Shown piece by piece: positions 16,161-25,258 of a DNA stretch of 64,000 nucleotides. The notes under the pieces are model-generated. The model was not told the DNA's origin, did not search any database, and was given only the letters and a program-made list of their open reading frames with translations. The DNA comes from Burkholderiales bacterium (GTDB lineage Bacteria; Pseudomonadota; Gammaproteobacteria; Burkholderiales; SG8-39), in the NCBI GenBank assembly GCA_020848075.1, contig JADLAV010000031.1, positions 216,840 to 280,839 on the forward strand, in the 5' to 3' direction. Every line of letters starts with the position of its first letter. Position 1 is the first letter of the stretch. The translations under genes were made by a program, and so were the position numbers.

Positions 16161-17588
16161 ATGCCCGATCGCCTGACCAGCACGTTCGCACAGTTGCGCT
16201 CGAGCGCGCCTTTCTGGTCGTTGCGCTACGTCGAGGAGACGCGCGAGCATCTCGCCGTGCGGCAGGACACGGCGGAGCCACCGCACCTCGCGCACGACCG
16301 CGGCGCGATGCTCACCGCCGTGTCGGAAGGCGGCTGCGGTTACTGCGCCACGAGCGATCTCTCCCGCGCCGGGCTGCAGGCCGCGCTCGATCGCGCAACC
16401 GGGTGGGCCGAGGCCACGCGCGGGGTGAGCGTGCACCGGTTCGATCCCCACGCCATGCCCGCGCCCCGCGGCGAGCGGTCCGCCGTGGGCGAGACGGCGC
16501 GATCGCGCTCGCGCGCCGAGCTCTACGACGTCCTCGCCGCGGAGTGCCAGCACGCGAAGATCAGCGACGCGATCGTCGAGCGCTACGCCGCGCTCGACCT
16601 GTGGGAGGTCGAGCAGCTCTACCTGACCAACACGGGCGGCGAGGTCCGGCAGCGCTTCCGCTACGCCGTTCCGCACGCGCACGTCGCCGCGAACCGCGGC
16701 ACCGACACGCAAACGCGCAGCTTCGCGGACGCCCGGCAGGGCGGGCTGGAGCGCATCGCGCGGAGTGGATTCATCGGCTCCGGCGCGCGTCTCGCCGACG
16801 AGGCGCTCCAGCTCCTCGCGGCGCCGGACTGCCCCACGGGCACGATGGATCTCCTGCTCATGCCCGACCAGATGATGCTGCAGATCCACGAATCGATCGG
16901 GCATCCGCTCGAGCTCGACCGCATCCTCGGCGACGAGCGCAACTACGCCGGCGCGAGCTTCGTCACGCCCGGGATGTTCGGCACCTACCGGTACGGGTCC
17001 ACGCTGCTCGACGTCACCTACGACCCGACCCTGCCCGCGGAGGTGGCGAGCTTTGCCTTCGACGACGACGGCACGCCGGCGGAGAAGGTCTGGCTGATCC
17101 GCAAGGGCATCCTCGAGCGCCCGCTCGGCGGACGGCTCTCGCAGCTGCGCGCCGGCTTGCCGGGCGCCGCAGCGGCGCGCGCCTCGGGCTGGAACCGGCC
17201 GCCGATCGACCGGATGGCCAACCTGAACGTCGAGCCCGGCGCGAGCGCGCTCGCCGAGATGATCGGCGCGGTCGAGCGCGGCGTGCTGATGCGGACCAAC
17301 GTCTCGTGGTCGATCGACGACTCGCGCGACAAGTTCCAGTTCGGCTGCGAGTGGGGCGAGCTGATCGAGAACGGCCGCATCGCGGGCGTGGTGAAGAACC
17401 CGAACTACCGCGGGCGCTCGGCGACGTTCTGGCGCAGCCTCCGCATGGTCGGCGATGCGAGCACGTTCGAGGTGCATGGCACCCTCTACTGCGGGAAGGG
17501 CGAGCCGAACCAGGGAATTCACACCGGGCACGCATCGCCGGCCTGCCTCTTCGGCGGCGTTGCGGTGTTCTGCGGAGAGCGAGGGTGA
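16161..17588 (+). CDS. tldD: TldD-like metalloprotease subunit
   Basis: 475 residues of the TldD/PmbA family. The zinc site is visible as HESIGH (residues 243-248), with a downstream Cys in FGCEWGELIENGRIAGVVKNPNYRG that is the usual third ligand region. TldD pairs with PmbA (TldE) to form a heterodimeric peptidase that degrades unfolded or modified peptides and processes microcin precursors. Here the pmbA-like gene overlaps the stop by four bases (GTGA), as expected for a stoichiometric complex. The sequence is of the variant group found next to PmbA in many Proteobacteria as a second pair, so it may not be the housekeeping copy. Confidence 0.88.
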   Translation: MPDRLTSTFAQLRSSAPFWSLRYVEETREHLAVRQDTAEPPHLAHDRGAMLTAVSEGGCGYCATSDLSRAGLQAALDRATGWAEATRGVSVHRFDPHAMPAPRGERSAVGETARSRSRAELYDVLAAECQHAKISDAIVERYAALDLWEVEQLYLTNTGGEVRQRFRYAVPHAHVAANRGTDTQTRSFADARQGGLERIARSGFIGSGARLADEALQLLAAPDCPTGTMDLLLMPDQMMLQIHESIGHPLELDRILGDERNYAGASFVTPGMFGTYRYGSTLLDVTYDPTLPAEVASFAFDDDGTPAEKVWLIRKGILERPLGGRLSQLRAGLPGAAAARASGWNRPPIDRMANLNVEPGASALAEMIGAVERGVLMRTNVSWSIDDSRDKFQFGCEWGELIENGRIAGVVKNPNYRGRSATFWRSLRMVGDASTFEVHGTLYCGKGEPNQGIHTGHASPACLFGGVAVFCGERG

Positions 17589-18913
17589 AGGACGCGTTCT
17601 TCGCGCTCGCCGACCGGCTGTGCGGCGAGGCTGCATCCGGCGAGACCCTGCTCCTCGGGCTCGCAGCCGAGCGTTCGGACTTCGTGCGCTTCAACCACGC
17701 GAAGGTGCGGCAGGCAGGCAGCGTGACGCAGCGGTTCCTGTCGGTGCGGCTGGTGCGGGCGCGGCGGCAGGCCGCCGCGACGATCGCGCTCGCCGGCGGC
17801 GAGGAGAATCTCGCGCAGGACCTCGCCGCCGCGCGCGCGGCGCTCGCGCAGGTTCGCGCCGCCCTCGCCGACCTGCCCGAAGATCCGTGGCTCCTCGTCG
17901 CCGAGCACCCGGAGTCGACCGCCGCCGAGCGCCGCGGCAAGCTCCCGCAGGCCGAAGAGGTGGTACGCGAGGTCGTCGCGGCCGCGCAGGGTCGGGACTT
18001 CGTCGGCGCCTATGCCGCAGGCACGATCCACCGTGGCTTCGCCAATTCGCTCGGGCAGCGCAACTGGCACGCGGTGGACTCCTTCAATCTCGACTGGAGC
18101 CTGTACCTGCGCGGCGGCAAAGCGGTGAAAAGCGGCTATGCCGGATTCGAATGGGACGCCCCCACGCTCGCAGCGAAGCTCGAAGGCGCCGCCGCCGAGC
18201 TCGCGCTCGTCGCGCTGCCCTCGCGCGCGATCGCGCCCGGCGAATACCGCGCCTATCTCGCGCCGCGCGCCCTCGAGGAGCTCGCCGCCCTGCTCTGCTG
18301 GGGCGGCTTCTCCGCCCGCGCGCACGCGACCCGGCAAAGTCCGCTCCTGCGGATGGCGCACGGCGAGACGCTCTCGACCAAGATCACGCTCGTCGAGAAC
18401 ACGGCCGACGGCGTCGGACCGCGGTTCCAGCACGACGGCTTCGTCAAGCCGCCCGCGGTGACGCTCCTCGCCGCGGGCCGCCTCGGCGACCCGCTCGTGT
18501 CGCCGCGATCGGCGCGCGAGTACGGCCTCGCGACCAACGCCGCGAACGCGGGCGAGAGCCCCGAAGCGCTCGACATGGCGCCGGGCGCGCTCGCGCCGGG
18601 CGAGGTCGTGCGCGCGCTCGACACCGGGCTGCACATCGGCAACCTCTGGTACCTGAACTACTCCGACCGCCCCGCGGGCCGCATCACCGGCATGACGCGG
18701 TTCGCGACGTTCTGGGTCGAGCGCGGGCGCATCGTCGCGCCGGTGGACCCGATGCGCTTCGACGATTCGATCTATCGAATGCTCGGCGCGAACCTGCTCG
18801 ATCTCACCCGCAACCGGGAGCTGCTGCTCGACACCGGCACGTACGGCGAGCGCTCGACCGGCACCATGCGCCTGCCCGGCGCGCTGCTCGGCGCGCTACG
18901 ACTCACGCTCTAG
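17585..18913 (+). CDS. pmbA: PmbA/TldE-like protease partner
   Basis: 442 residues from a GTG overlapping the tldD stop codon (GTGA), with GGAG upstream. It has the modulator-of-gyrase fold: N-terminal RFNHAKVRQAGSVTQRFLSV, the central SFNLDWSLYLRGGKAVKSGY strands and the C-terminal NLWYLNYSDRPAGRITGMTRF. As in other PmbA subunits the HExxxH zinc motif is missing, so it serves as the non-catalytic half of the heterodimer. The reading frame would remain open upstream inside tldD, but the overlap and homology fix the start at 17585. Confidence 0.87.
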   Translation: MKDAFFALADRLCGEAASGETLLLGLAAERSDFVRFNHAKVRQAGSVTQRFLSVRLVRARRQAAATIALAGGEENLAQDLAAARAALAQVRAALADLPEDPWLLVAEHPESTAAERRGKLPQAEEVVREVVAAAQGRDFVGAYAAGTIHRGFANSLGQRNWHAVDSFNLDWSLYLRGGKAVKSGYAGFEWDAPTLAAKLEGAAAELALVALPSRAIAPGEYRAYLAPRALEELAALLCWGGFSARAHATRQSPLLRMAHGETLSTKITLVENTADGVGPRFQHDGFVKPPAVTLLAAGRLGDPLVSPRSAREYGLATNAANAGESPEALDMAPGALAPGEVVRALDTGLHIGNLWYLNYSDRPAGRITGMTRFATFWVERGRIVAPVDPMRFDDSIYRMLGANLLDLTRNRELLLDTGTYGERSTGTMRLPGALLGALRLTL

Positions 18914-18935
18914 CCCCGCGCCGGGCCGACCCGCG

Positions 18936-19157
18936 TCAGGCCTCGTACTTGAACGAGATCTGGACGCGCGCGCGATACGCGACGACCTTCCCGTTCTCGA
19001 CCTTCATGTCGAGCTGAGAGACTTCGGCGACGCGCAAGTCGCGCAGCGACCCGGCGGCGGTCTCGACCGCATGTTTCGCCGCATCCTCCCACGACGTGGT
19101 GCTGGTGCCGATCACGTCGATCACCCGGTAAACGCCGTCGCCCTTCTTCTTCGCCAT
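18936..19157 (-). CDS. Dodecin flavin-storage protein
   Basis: 73 residues, the family's usual length. VIDVIGTSTTSWEDAAKHAV and the C-terminal VVAYRARVQISFKYEA are the classic dodecin sequence; the Trp in TSWEDA stacks on flavin. Dodecins form 12-subunit shells that bind riboflavin, FMN or CoA and are thought to buffer free flavin. It stands alone, convergent with the pmbA-like gene. Confidence 0.95.
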   Translation of the reverse strand: MAKKKGDGVYRVIDVIGTSTTSWEDAAKHAVETAAGSLRDLRVAEVSQLDMKVENGKVVAYRARVQISFKYEA

Positions 19158-19385
19158 GGCTGCCTCCTCGTGGTTGCCCGGTGGTCCGGTGCTGCGCGCC
19201 CACTATACACCCGCCCGTCCCGGACACGGCGGCCGTGATGCCGCACGAGCGCTCAGCGCATGTCGTTTCGGGATGAGGTGCGGGCTTGACGAAGTTCCTC
19301 CTCGCCGGCGACCGGGATCGGTTAACGTTCGCTCGTGCCCCTCGCAGCACGACGCCGAGACTGCAAGCGCCACCCTTCATCGCCG

Positions 19386-20342
19386 ATGAACCAAGCCCGC
19401 CATACGCACGAAGCCCTCCGCCAGGTCCTCTCCGGCATCGCCGCCCAGGTCGGCACCGTGATGCGCGGCCAGGACGCGGTCACCCGCAAGCTCATCGCCG
19501 CCTGGATCGCGGGCGCGCACGTCCTGCTGGAGGATTTCCCCGGCACCGGCAAGACCACGCTCGCCAAGGCGCTCTCGCGGAGCGTCGCCGCGCGCTTCTC
19601 GCGCATCCAGTTCACCCCGGACCTGCTGCCGAGCGACATCGTCGGCGTGTCCATCTGGGATCAGAACGAGCGCGCGTTCCGCTTCCACGAGGGGCCCGTG
19701 TTCGCCGACGTGCTGCTCGCCGACGAGATCAACCGCGCCTCGCCGCGCACGCAGGCGGCGCTCCTCGAGGCCATGGCCGAGTCGCAGGTGACCGTCGACG
19801 GGCTGCGCCGGCCGCTCCCCGATCCGTACTTCGTCGTCGCGACGCAGAACCCGGTCGAGTCGCACGGCACCTATCCGCTGCCGGAGGCGCAGCTCGACCG
19901 CTTCGGCCTGCGCCTCTCGCTCGGGTACGTGTCGGCCGAGGAAGAGGCGCGCATGCTCGACTACTCCGCGGCCGAGCATCCGGTCGACCGCCTTGCGCCC
20001 TGCGCGTCGCTCGACGACCTGCGCGCTGCGCGTGCGGCCGCCGCGCGCATCGGGGTCGCCGACGCGGTGCGCCGATACATCGTCGCGCTCGTTGCCGGGA
20101 CGCGCAGCCGCGCCGAGATCCGCATGGGCGCGAGCCCGCGCGCATCGATCACGCTCTTCCAGCTCGCCAGGGCGCTCGCCCTCGTCGACGGGCTCGACTA
20201 CGTGACGCCCGATCACGTGCAGGCGATCGCCGCGGACGTGCTCGCGCACCGCCTCGCGCTCGATCCTCAGGCCCACTACGCCGGCGCGACCGCGCGCGAG
20301 CTCGTCCGCAGCATCGTTGCGGCGGTGCCGGTGCCCGTGTAG
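19386..20342 (+). CDS. MoxR-type AAA+ ATPase
   Basis: 318 residues. Walker A is DFPGTGKTT (near residue 50), Walker B is VLLADEINR, and the sensor region reads VATQNPVESHGTYPLPEAQLDRF, the hallmark of MoxR ATPases. The family acts as chaperone-like ATPase in membrane-protein or enzyme maturation and is usually encoded next to DUF58 and transglutaminase genes, as here. The three genes follow one another closely (23 bp, then a 4-base overlap) and form one operon. Confidence 0.93.
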   Translation: MNQARHTHEALRQVLSGIAAQVGTVMRGQDAVTRKLIAAWIAGAHVLLEDFPGTGKTTLAKALSRSVAARFSRIQFTPDLLPSDIVGVSIWDQNERAFRFHEGPVFADVLLADEINRASPRTQAALLEAMAESQVTVDGLRRPLPDPYFVVATQNPVESHGTYPLPEAQLDRFGLRLSLGYVSAEEEARMLDYSAAEHPVDRLAPCASLDDLRAARAAAARIGVADAVRRYIVALVAGTRSRAEIRMGASPRASITLFQLARALALVDGLDYVTPDHVQAIAADVLAHRLALDPQAHYAGATARELVRSIVAAVPVPV

Positions 20343-20364
20343 CGTCGACGCGAGCGGCCGCACC

Positions 20365-21684
20365 GTGCGCCTGGTGGGCTTGTTCAGAAGAGCGTTCCTG
20401 CTCTCGCGGTGGCTGGAGCGGCGTGTCACGCCTGCCGGCGCGGTGGTCGCCGCGACTGCGCTCGCGGCAGCGATGCTGGGGGTCGACACCCGGGCCTCGC
20501 TCGCGCATTTCGTGTTCGGAGCAGCGGTCGGGCTGGCGCTCGTCGGCTTCGTCGCCCGCGGCCGGTTCCGTCCCGCGCTCGAGATCGCGCGGCGCCTGCC
20601 GCCGTTCGTCACCGTCGGCACGCCCGTCCGCTACGCGGTGTCGGTGCGCAACCGATCGCGCTTCGCGCTCGCCGGGCTCAGCCTCGAGGAATGTCTCCGC
20701 CAACGCTATCCGACCGCCGCGGAATTCGCACGCCGGCGCACGCACGCCTCCAACTGGTTCGACCGCGCGGTCGGCTACCCGGACTGGATCGACTGGCTGC
20801 GGCGCCTGCGTGGGGTCGAGACCGCCTCGGCTCCGATTCCGCGGCTCGAGCCCGGCCAGTCGGCCGAGCTCGCGCTCGAGCTGCGTCCCGTGCACCGCGG
20901 CACGGCGGTGTTCGAGAGCTTCGGCATCTCGCGCGGCGAGCCGCTCGGGCTGTGGCGCGCGCTGCGCGACGTGCCTGCCGAGGAGGCGCTGGTCGTGCTG
21001 CCGCGCATCTTCCCGGTCGGCTGGCCGGCATTCGCCGGCAGCCGCCATCACCAGCCCGGCGGCATCTCGCTCGCCTCGCGCGTCGGCGACTCCGAGGAAT
21101 TCCGCTCGCTTCGCGAGTACCGCCCCGGCGATCCGCTGCGCGCCATTCACTGGCGGAGCTGGGCGCGCACCGGCCACCCGGTGGTGAAGGAGCACCAGGA
21201 GGAGTACTTCGCGCGCCACGCGCTCGTCCTCGACACCGCAGCCATCGCCGCCGACGACGAGATCTTCGAGGGGGCCGTTTCGGTCGCCGCATCGTTCGCG
21301 GTCGCGCAACGCGGCACCGATTCGCTGCTCGATCTCCTCCTTGTCGGCACGGAAACGCATTGCGTCACCGCCGGCCGCGGCCTCGGTTCGACCGATTCGC
21401 TCCTGCGCGTGCTGGCGGGCGTGCGGCCGTCCCCGGCGGAGAGCTTCGGGCGCCTCGCGCAGACGGTCACCGCCCACGCCGGGGCGATCTCGAGCGCAAT
21501 CCTCGTCCTGCAGCGCTGGGACGATGACCGGGCCCGGCTGGTTTCGCTGCTCGCCGGCATCGGTATCGGCGTGCGGATCTACGTGCTCACGGACCGGGTT
21601 CCGGAGACGCCCTCGCCCGCATTCCCGCCCGGCGCGCGATGGGTGCTCCCCGAAGCGATCCGCGAAACGCTCGCTCGGCCGTGA
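20365..21684 (+). CDS. DUF58 membrane protein
   Basis: 439 residues starting at GTG 20365. Two hydrophobic segments near the N-terminus (AGAVVAATALAAAMLGV and LAHFVFGAAVGLALVGFVA) are followed by an immunoglobulin-like part and then the DUF58 core with its signature FRSLREYRPGDPLRAIHWRSWARTG. DUF58 proteins contain a von Willebrand A-like domain and are partners of MoxR ATPases. It overlaps the next gene by four bases. Confidence 0.9.
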   Translation: MRLVGLFRRAFLLSRWLERRVTPAGAVVAATALAAAMLGVDTRASLAHFVFGAAVGLALVGFVARGRFRPALEIARRLPPFVTVGTPVRYAVSVRNRSRFALAGLSLEECLRQRYPTAAEFARRRTHASNWFDRAVGYPDWIDWLRRLRGVETASAPIPRLEPGQSAELALELRPVHRGTAVFESFGISRGEPLGLWRALRDVPAEEALVVLPRIFPVGWPAFAGSRHHQPGGISLASRVGDSEEFRSLREYRPGDPLRAIHWRSWARTGHPVVKEHQEEYFARHALVLDTAAIAADDEIFEGAVSVAASFAVAQRGTDSLLDLLLVGTETHCVTAGRGLGSTDSLLRVLAGVRPSPAESFGRLAQTVTAHAGAISSAILVLQRWDDDRARLVSLLAGIGIGVRIYVLTDRVPETPSPAFPPGARWVLPEAIRETLARP

Positions 21685-23642
21685 AACCGCCACGCCTGCT
21701 GCTCGGTCTCGCGCTCGCGCTGTGGGGCTCGTGCGCGGACGTTCTCTGGCTCGGTGCGGGGCTCGGGGTGGGCGTGGAGCTCGTGCAGGCGGCGAACCTG
21801 CGCCGCGCGTTCGACGACGCCGACTTCAATCGCGTCTCCGACCTCGCCACCGTGCTCTCTGCGGGCGCGATCGTCTATTTCATCGCGACGCTCGGCGTGC
21901 CCCGGGGCCTGCTCCAGGCGGTCGTCTGGCTGCCGGTCACCGTGCTGCCCGTGCTGCTCGCCCAATCGGTCTCGGCCGCCGGACACCTGCGCATGCGCAA
22001 CGTCTTCTACTCCCTGCGGCGGAGCACCGCGCCCGAGGCGGACCGCCCGCTCGACGTCGCCATCGCGTACTTCGCCCTCGTGCTCCTCTCGGCCAGCATC
22101 GCCACGACCGTGCAGAGCACGTTCCTGCCCGCCGCCACCTCGCTCGCCGGCTACGCCCTCTTCGCGGCGCGGGCGCGGGGCCGCTCCCCTTGGGCCTGGG
22201 CTGCGCTTCTCGCACTCGCGCTCGCGCTCGGCTACGCGCTTGCGACCGGACTCGGCCGCATGCAGCTGATCCTCGAGGATCTCGCGCTCGAGTGGCTCTA
22301 CACGCCCCAGCCCGACCCCTTCCGCGCCACCACGCGGATCGGCGACCTCGGCCGTGTCAAGCTCTCCGACGCCATCGTCTGGCGCATCGACGGCGCACGC
22401 CCGGCGAAGCAGCCGTTGCTCCTCTTCGAAGCTGCGTACAGCCACTTCGACGGCGCCGCATGGCGCGCGCGCAGCGACAGCTTCCGGTCCCTTCCCGCGC
22501 CCGCCGACGGCGAGACCTGGGTGATCGGCGACGCACACGGCGCGCTCGAGCAGATCCAGATCAGCGGCTACACTGACGGGGGACGCGCGCTCCTCGCACT
22601 GCCGGCGGGGACGTACTCGCTCGCGAACGTCGTGGCGAGCGCGGTGTCGGTGAACGCGCTCGGCTCGGTCAAGGTTGCCGAGCCCGCGCCGTTCCTCCGC
22701 TTTCGCGTCGCGTTCACGCCGGGCGCCCTGCAGCAGGCGCCGCCGAGCGACGCCGATCTTCGGGTGCCCGACCTGCTCGCACCGCTGTTCGCCGAGGTGG
22801 GCGCCACGGTGCCGGCGCGCTCCGCCCGCCCGGACGACGTCGTCGACGGCGTGCGGCGCTTTTTCGGCGGGCGGTTCCGGTACAGCCTGTGGCTCGGCGA
22901 TCGGGCCGGCGGCAAGAGCCTGCGCGACTTCCTCACCGAATCGCGCGCCGGACACTGCGAATACTTCGCGACGGCGACCACGCTCCTCTTGCGCAGCCTC
23001 GGCGTGCCGGCACGCTACGCCACCGGCTATTCGGTGCAGGAGTTCAGCCAGCTCGACGGCCAGTACATCGTGCGGCACAACCACGCGCACGCCTGGGCGC
23101 AGGCGTACGTGAACGGCGCGTGGGTCGACGTGGACACTACGCCCGCCACCTGGGCGGAGGCGGAAGCCGAGCAGGCGAGCGTGCTGCGGCCGGTATACGA
23201 CCGGCTGTCGTGGCTCTGGTACCGCTACAACGTTTGGCGCGCGTCCGGCGAGGAGGCGGTCGGCTACTGGCTGCTCGGCGGCGCGCTCATCGTGAGCGCG
23301 TGGCTCTACTGGCGCCTCTTCCGGCGCCCGCGCACGCGCACCGGCAAGGCCGCGTCGCGCGACGCGGGGGAAGCGGCGCACGAGTCGGCATATTTCGTCG
23401 TCGAGGCGGCCATCGCTGGCGCGGGCTACCCGCGCCAGCCCGGCGAGACGCCGCGCAGTTGGCTCGCGCGGCTCGCCGCAGACGGGTGTCCCGTCCTGGA
23501 CGACACCGTGGCCTCGCTCGTCCAGACGCACTACGAGCTCGAGTACCGTCCGGGCGCCAATCGCCGCGCGCTCCTCACGCGGCTGCGCGCGCTCGCCGAG
23601 CGCTGGCGCATGACGCACCGCGCCCGTGGAGACGGCGCCTAG
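21681..23642 (+). CDS. TgpA-like membrane transglutaminase-domain protein
   Basis: 653 residues from a GTG overlapping the DUF58 stop. The N-terminal third has several membrane segments. The periplasmic part carries the transglutaminase-like Cys protease core: Cys in RAGHCEYFATATTLLLRS, His in NHAHAWAQAYV and Asp in VDVDTTPATW, all intact. One more membrane segment (YWLLGGALIVSAWLYW) leads to a C-terminal DUF4129-like helical domain. TgpA of Pseudomonas is an essential envelope protein of this type. The MoxR-DUF58-TgpA trio is widely conserved. The last four bases overlap the end of the convergent HicA-like gene. Confidence 0.9.
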   Translation: MKPPRLLLGLALALWGSCADVLWLGAGLGVGVELVQAANLRRAFDDADFNRVSDLATVLSAGAIVYFIATLGVPRGLLQAVVWLPVTVLPVLLAQSVSAAGHLRMRNVFYSLRRSTAPEADRPLDVAIAYFALVLLSASIATTVQSTFLPAATSLAGYALFAARARGRSPWAWAALLALALALGYALATGLGRMQLILEDLALEWLYTPQPDPFRATTRIGDLGRVKLSDAIVWRIDGARPAKQPLLLFEAAYSHFDGAAWRARSDSFRSLPAPADGETWVIGDAHGALEQIQISGYTDGGRALLALPAGTYSLANVVASAVSVNALGSVKVAEPAPFLRFRVAFTPGALQQAPPSDADLRVPDLLAPLFAEVGATVPARSARPDDVVDGVRRFFGGRFRYSLWLGDRAGGKSLRDFLTESRAGHCEYFATATTLLLRSLGVPARYATGYSVQEFSQLDGQYIVRHNHAHAWAQAYVNGAWVDVDTTPATWAEAEAEQASVLRPVYDRLSWLWYRYNVWRASGEEAVGYWLLGGALIVSAWLYWRLFRRPRTRTGKAASRDAGEAAHESAYFVVEAAIAGAGYPRQPGETPRSWLARLAADGCPVLDDTVASLVQTHYELEYRPGANRRALLTRLRALAERWRMTHRARGDGA

Positions 23643-23920
23643 CCCTCGCGCCCGGACTCGTAGAGCGACGGCGTGACCCTGGCACGCGCGAGGTACTCGC
23701 GCAGATACTTGACCCCCTGCCGGTCGAGCACGTTGCTGCGGTGCGGGCGATGCAGGATGCCCTCGTGCCCGTTCAGCTTCACGCGATAGCGGGCGCCCGA
23801 GAGCGGCGCGAGCTGCGCGCCCAGGTGATTGAGCAGGGACTCGACGTCCCGCCAGTGGATGTTGCCGCTGATCGGATCGTGGAAGATCGCGCGGACCAGC
23901 TGCTCGTGCTTGTGGCTCAT
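23639..23920 (-). CDS. HicA-like small protein without HicB partner
   Basis: 93 residues beginning MSHKHEQLVRAIFHDPISGNIHW, then DVESLLNHLGAQ and KLNGHEGILHRPH, a pattern of the HicA/YcfA double-stranded-RNA-binding-like family. In toxic HicA the catalytic His lies in a G-S-H-H motif; here the equivalent region reads NGHEGILHRPH, so RNase activity is uncertain. No hicB-like antitoxin gene is next to it: the gene is flanked by convergent tgpA (stop codons overlap) and divergent MFS. Isolated copies of this subgroup are common, which speaks against a simple toxin role. Confidence 0.75.
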   Translation of the reverse strand: MSHKHEQLVRAIFHDPISGNIHWRDVESLLNHLGAQLAPLSGARYRVKLNGHEGILHRPHRSNVLDRQGVKYLREYLARARVTPSLYESGREG

Positions 23921-24039
23921 TGCTGCCGGCGCTTCGTCTGGCGCTCGCGTGGAGGGTACGCGCGAGAGGATACTCGGAAGCCGGGCGGACGGGGAGCGGA
24001 AGCGATTAAACTCGCGGCTCGCAAAACGACAACACGGCC

Positions 24040-25191
24040 GTGAGAGAGACCATCGTCCTGCTTGCCCTCGCCGCCGCGAACACCGGCATCGCGATGCGCA
24101 TGGTCGAGCCGATGCTGCCGCGCCTCGCATCGGACTTCGGCACGACCGTGCCGCTCACCGCGTCGGTCATCACCGCATTCGCCTTTGCGCAGGCGGGCGC
24201 CCAGTACTTCCACGGCCCGCTCGGCGACCGCTACGGCAAGGTGCGGATGGTGACGATCCTGATGGCGCTGTCGGCCTTCGCGGCCTACGGCTGCGCGCTC
24301 GCGAGCGACCTGCACGCGCTCATCGCCTGGCGCTTCGCTACCGGGCTCTTCAGCTCGGCGACGATGGTCCTCGGCATGGCGTACGTTGCCGACGTGGTTC
24401 CGGCGGAGCGCCGCCAGCCGGTGCTCGCACGCTTCATCTCGGGCACCATCATCGGGCAGTCGCTCGGACCGCTGGTCGGCGGCGCGGTCACCGACCTCGC
24501 CGGCTGGCGCGCGAGCTTCGTGCTGCTCGGCACCGTGTTCGCGCTCGTGGGCGCGGTGCTGTTCGTGCGGACACGCACGCAATGGGAGCAAGGCAGGCGC
24601 GGGACCGGGCGGGTGCTCTCGCCCGCCCAGCATCTGGCAATCCTCAAGCTGCCGCGGGCGCGCGCCCTGCTCGTGGCCGTCTTCCTCGAGATGTTCTTCT
24701 TCTACGGTGCATTCTCGTTCCTCGGCGCGATGCTCAAAGCGAAGTTCGACATTCCGTTCACCATCGTCGGCATCCTGCTCGCCGGGTTCGGGTTGGGTGG
24801 CCTCATCTACATCGCGGCCGTGCACTGGGTACTCGCGCGATTCGGCCAGCGCGGCTGCGTGCTCGTGGGCGGGCTGCTCGGCGGCTTTTTCTATGTCGCC
24901 ATGCACTTCATGCCCCACTGGCCGCTCGTCATGATCTGCACGGTAGGCATCGGTTTCTCCTTCTACATGGTCCATAACACGCTGCAGGTGAAGGCGGCCG
25001 AGATGGCCCCGCACGCGCGCGCGACCGGCTTCTCCCAGTTCTCGATGTTCTGGGCAGGGGGACAGGCGGTCGGCGTCGCAGTGATGGGGGCCGGGGTCGC
25101 AGCCCTCGGCTACGCCTGGATGATCGCGGGCTTCGGGCTCTGCTTCGCCGCGTTTGCCGTCACCCTGCGCTACCAGATGCACCGGCTCTGA
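24040..25191 (+). CDS. MFS transporter
   Basis: 383 residues from GTG 24040. About twelve hydrophobic segments are visible and the MFS loop 2-3 signature is GPLGDRYGKVRM. The first helix is unusual for starting immediately (RETIVLLALAAANTGIAMRM). It belongs to the drug/metabolite efflux branch with MEPMLPRL-like first loop (MVEPMLPRLASDFG). The substrate is not predictable. The gene is followed 67 bp later by a quinone-oxidoreductase-like gene on the same strand. Confidence 0.88.
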   Translation: MRETIVLLALAAANTGIAMRMVEPMLPRLASDFGTTVPLTASVITAFAFAQAGAQYFHGPLGDRYGKVRMVTILMALSAFAAYGCALASDLHALIAWRFATGLFSSATMVLGMAYVADVVPAERRQPVLARFISGTIIGQSLGPLVGGAVTDLAGWRASFVLLGTVFALVGAVLFVRTRTQWEQGRRGTGRVLSPAQHLAILKLPRARALLVAVFLEMFFFYGAFSFLGAMLKAKFDIPFTIVGILLAGFGLGGLIYIAAVHWVLARFGQRGCVLVGGLLGGFFYVAMHFMPHWPLVMICTVGIGFSFYMVHNTLQVKAAEMAPHARATGFSQFSMFWAGGQAVGVAVMGAGVAALGYAWMIAGFGLCFAAFAVTLRYQMHRL

Positions 25192-25258
25192 GCCAGTCCG
25201 GCTACCATTCGCCGTCACGCGCACGCGCATGCCAGCGCACGCGAGACCGGGAGATCCG

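Noticed and set aside
14189-16183. SrkA extended upstream through the SDR gene (a single 664-codon frame)
   Set aside because: The conserved SrkA domain starts at about 15229 and the SDR gene fills the rest in another frame with its own RBS.
23639-23920. A complete HicAB toxin-antitoxin pair
   Set aside because: The only neighbouring genes are tgpA-like and MFS. No HicB-like ORF exists on either strand.
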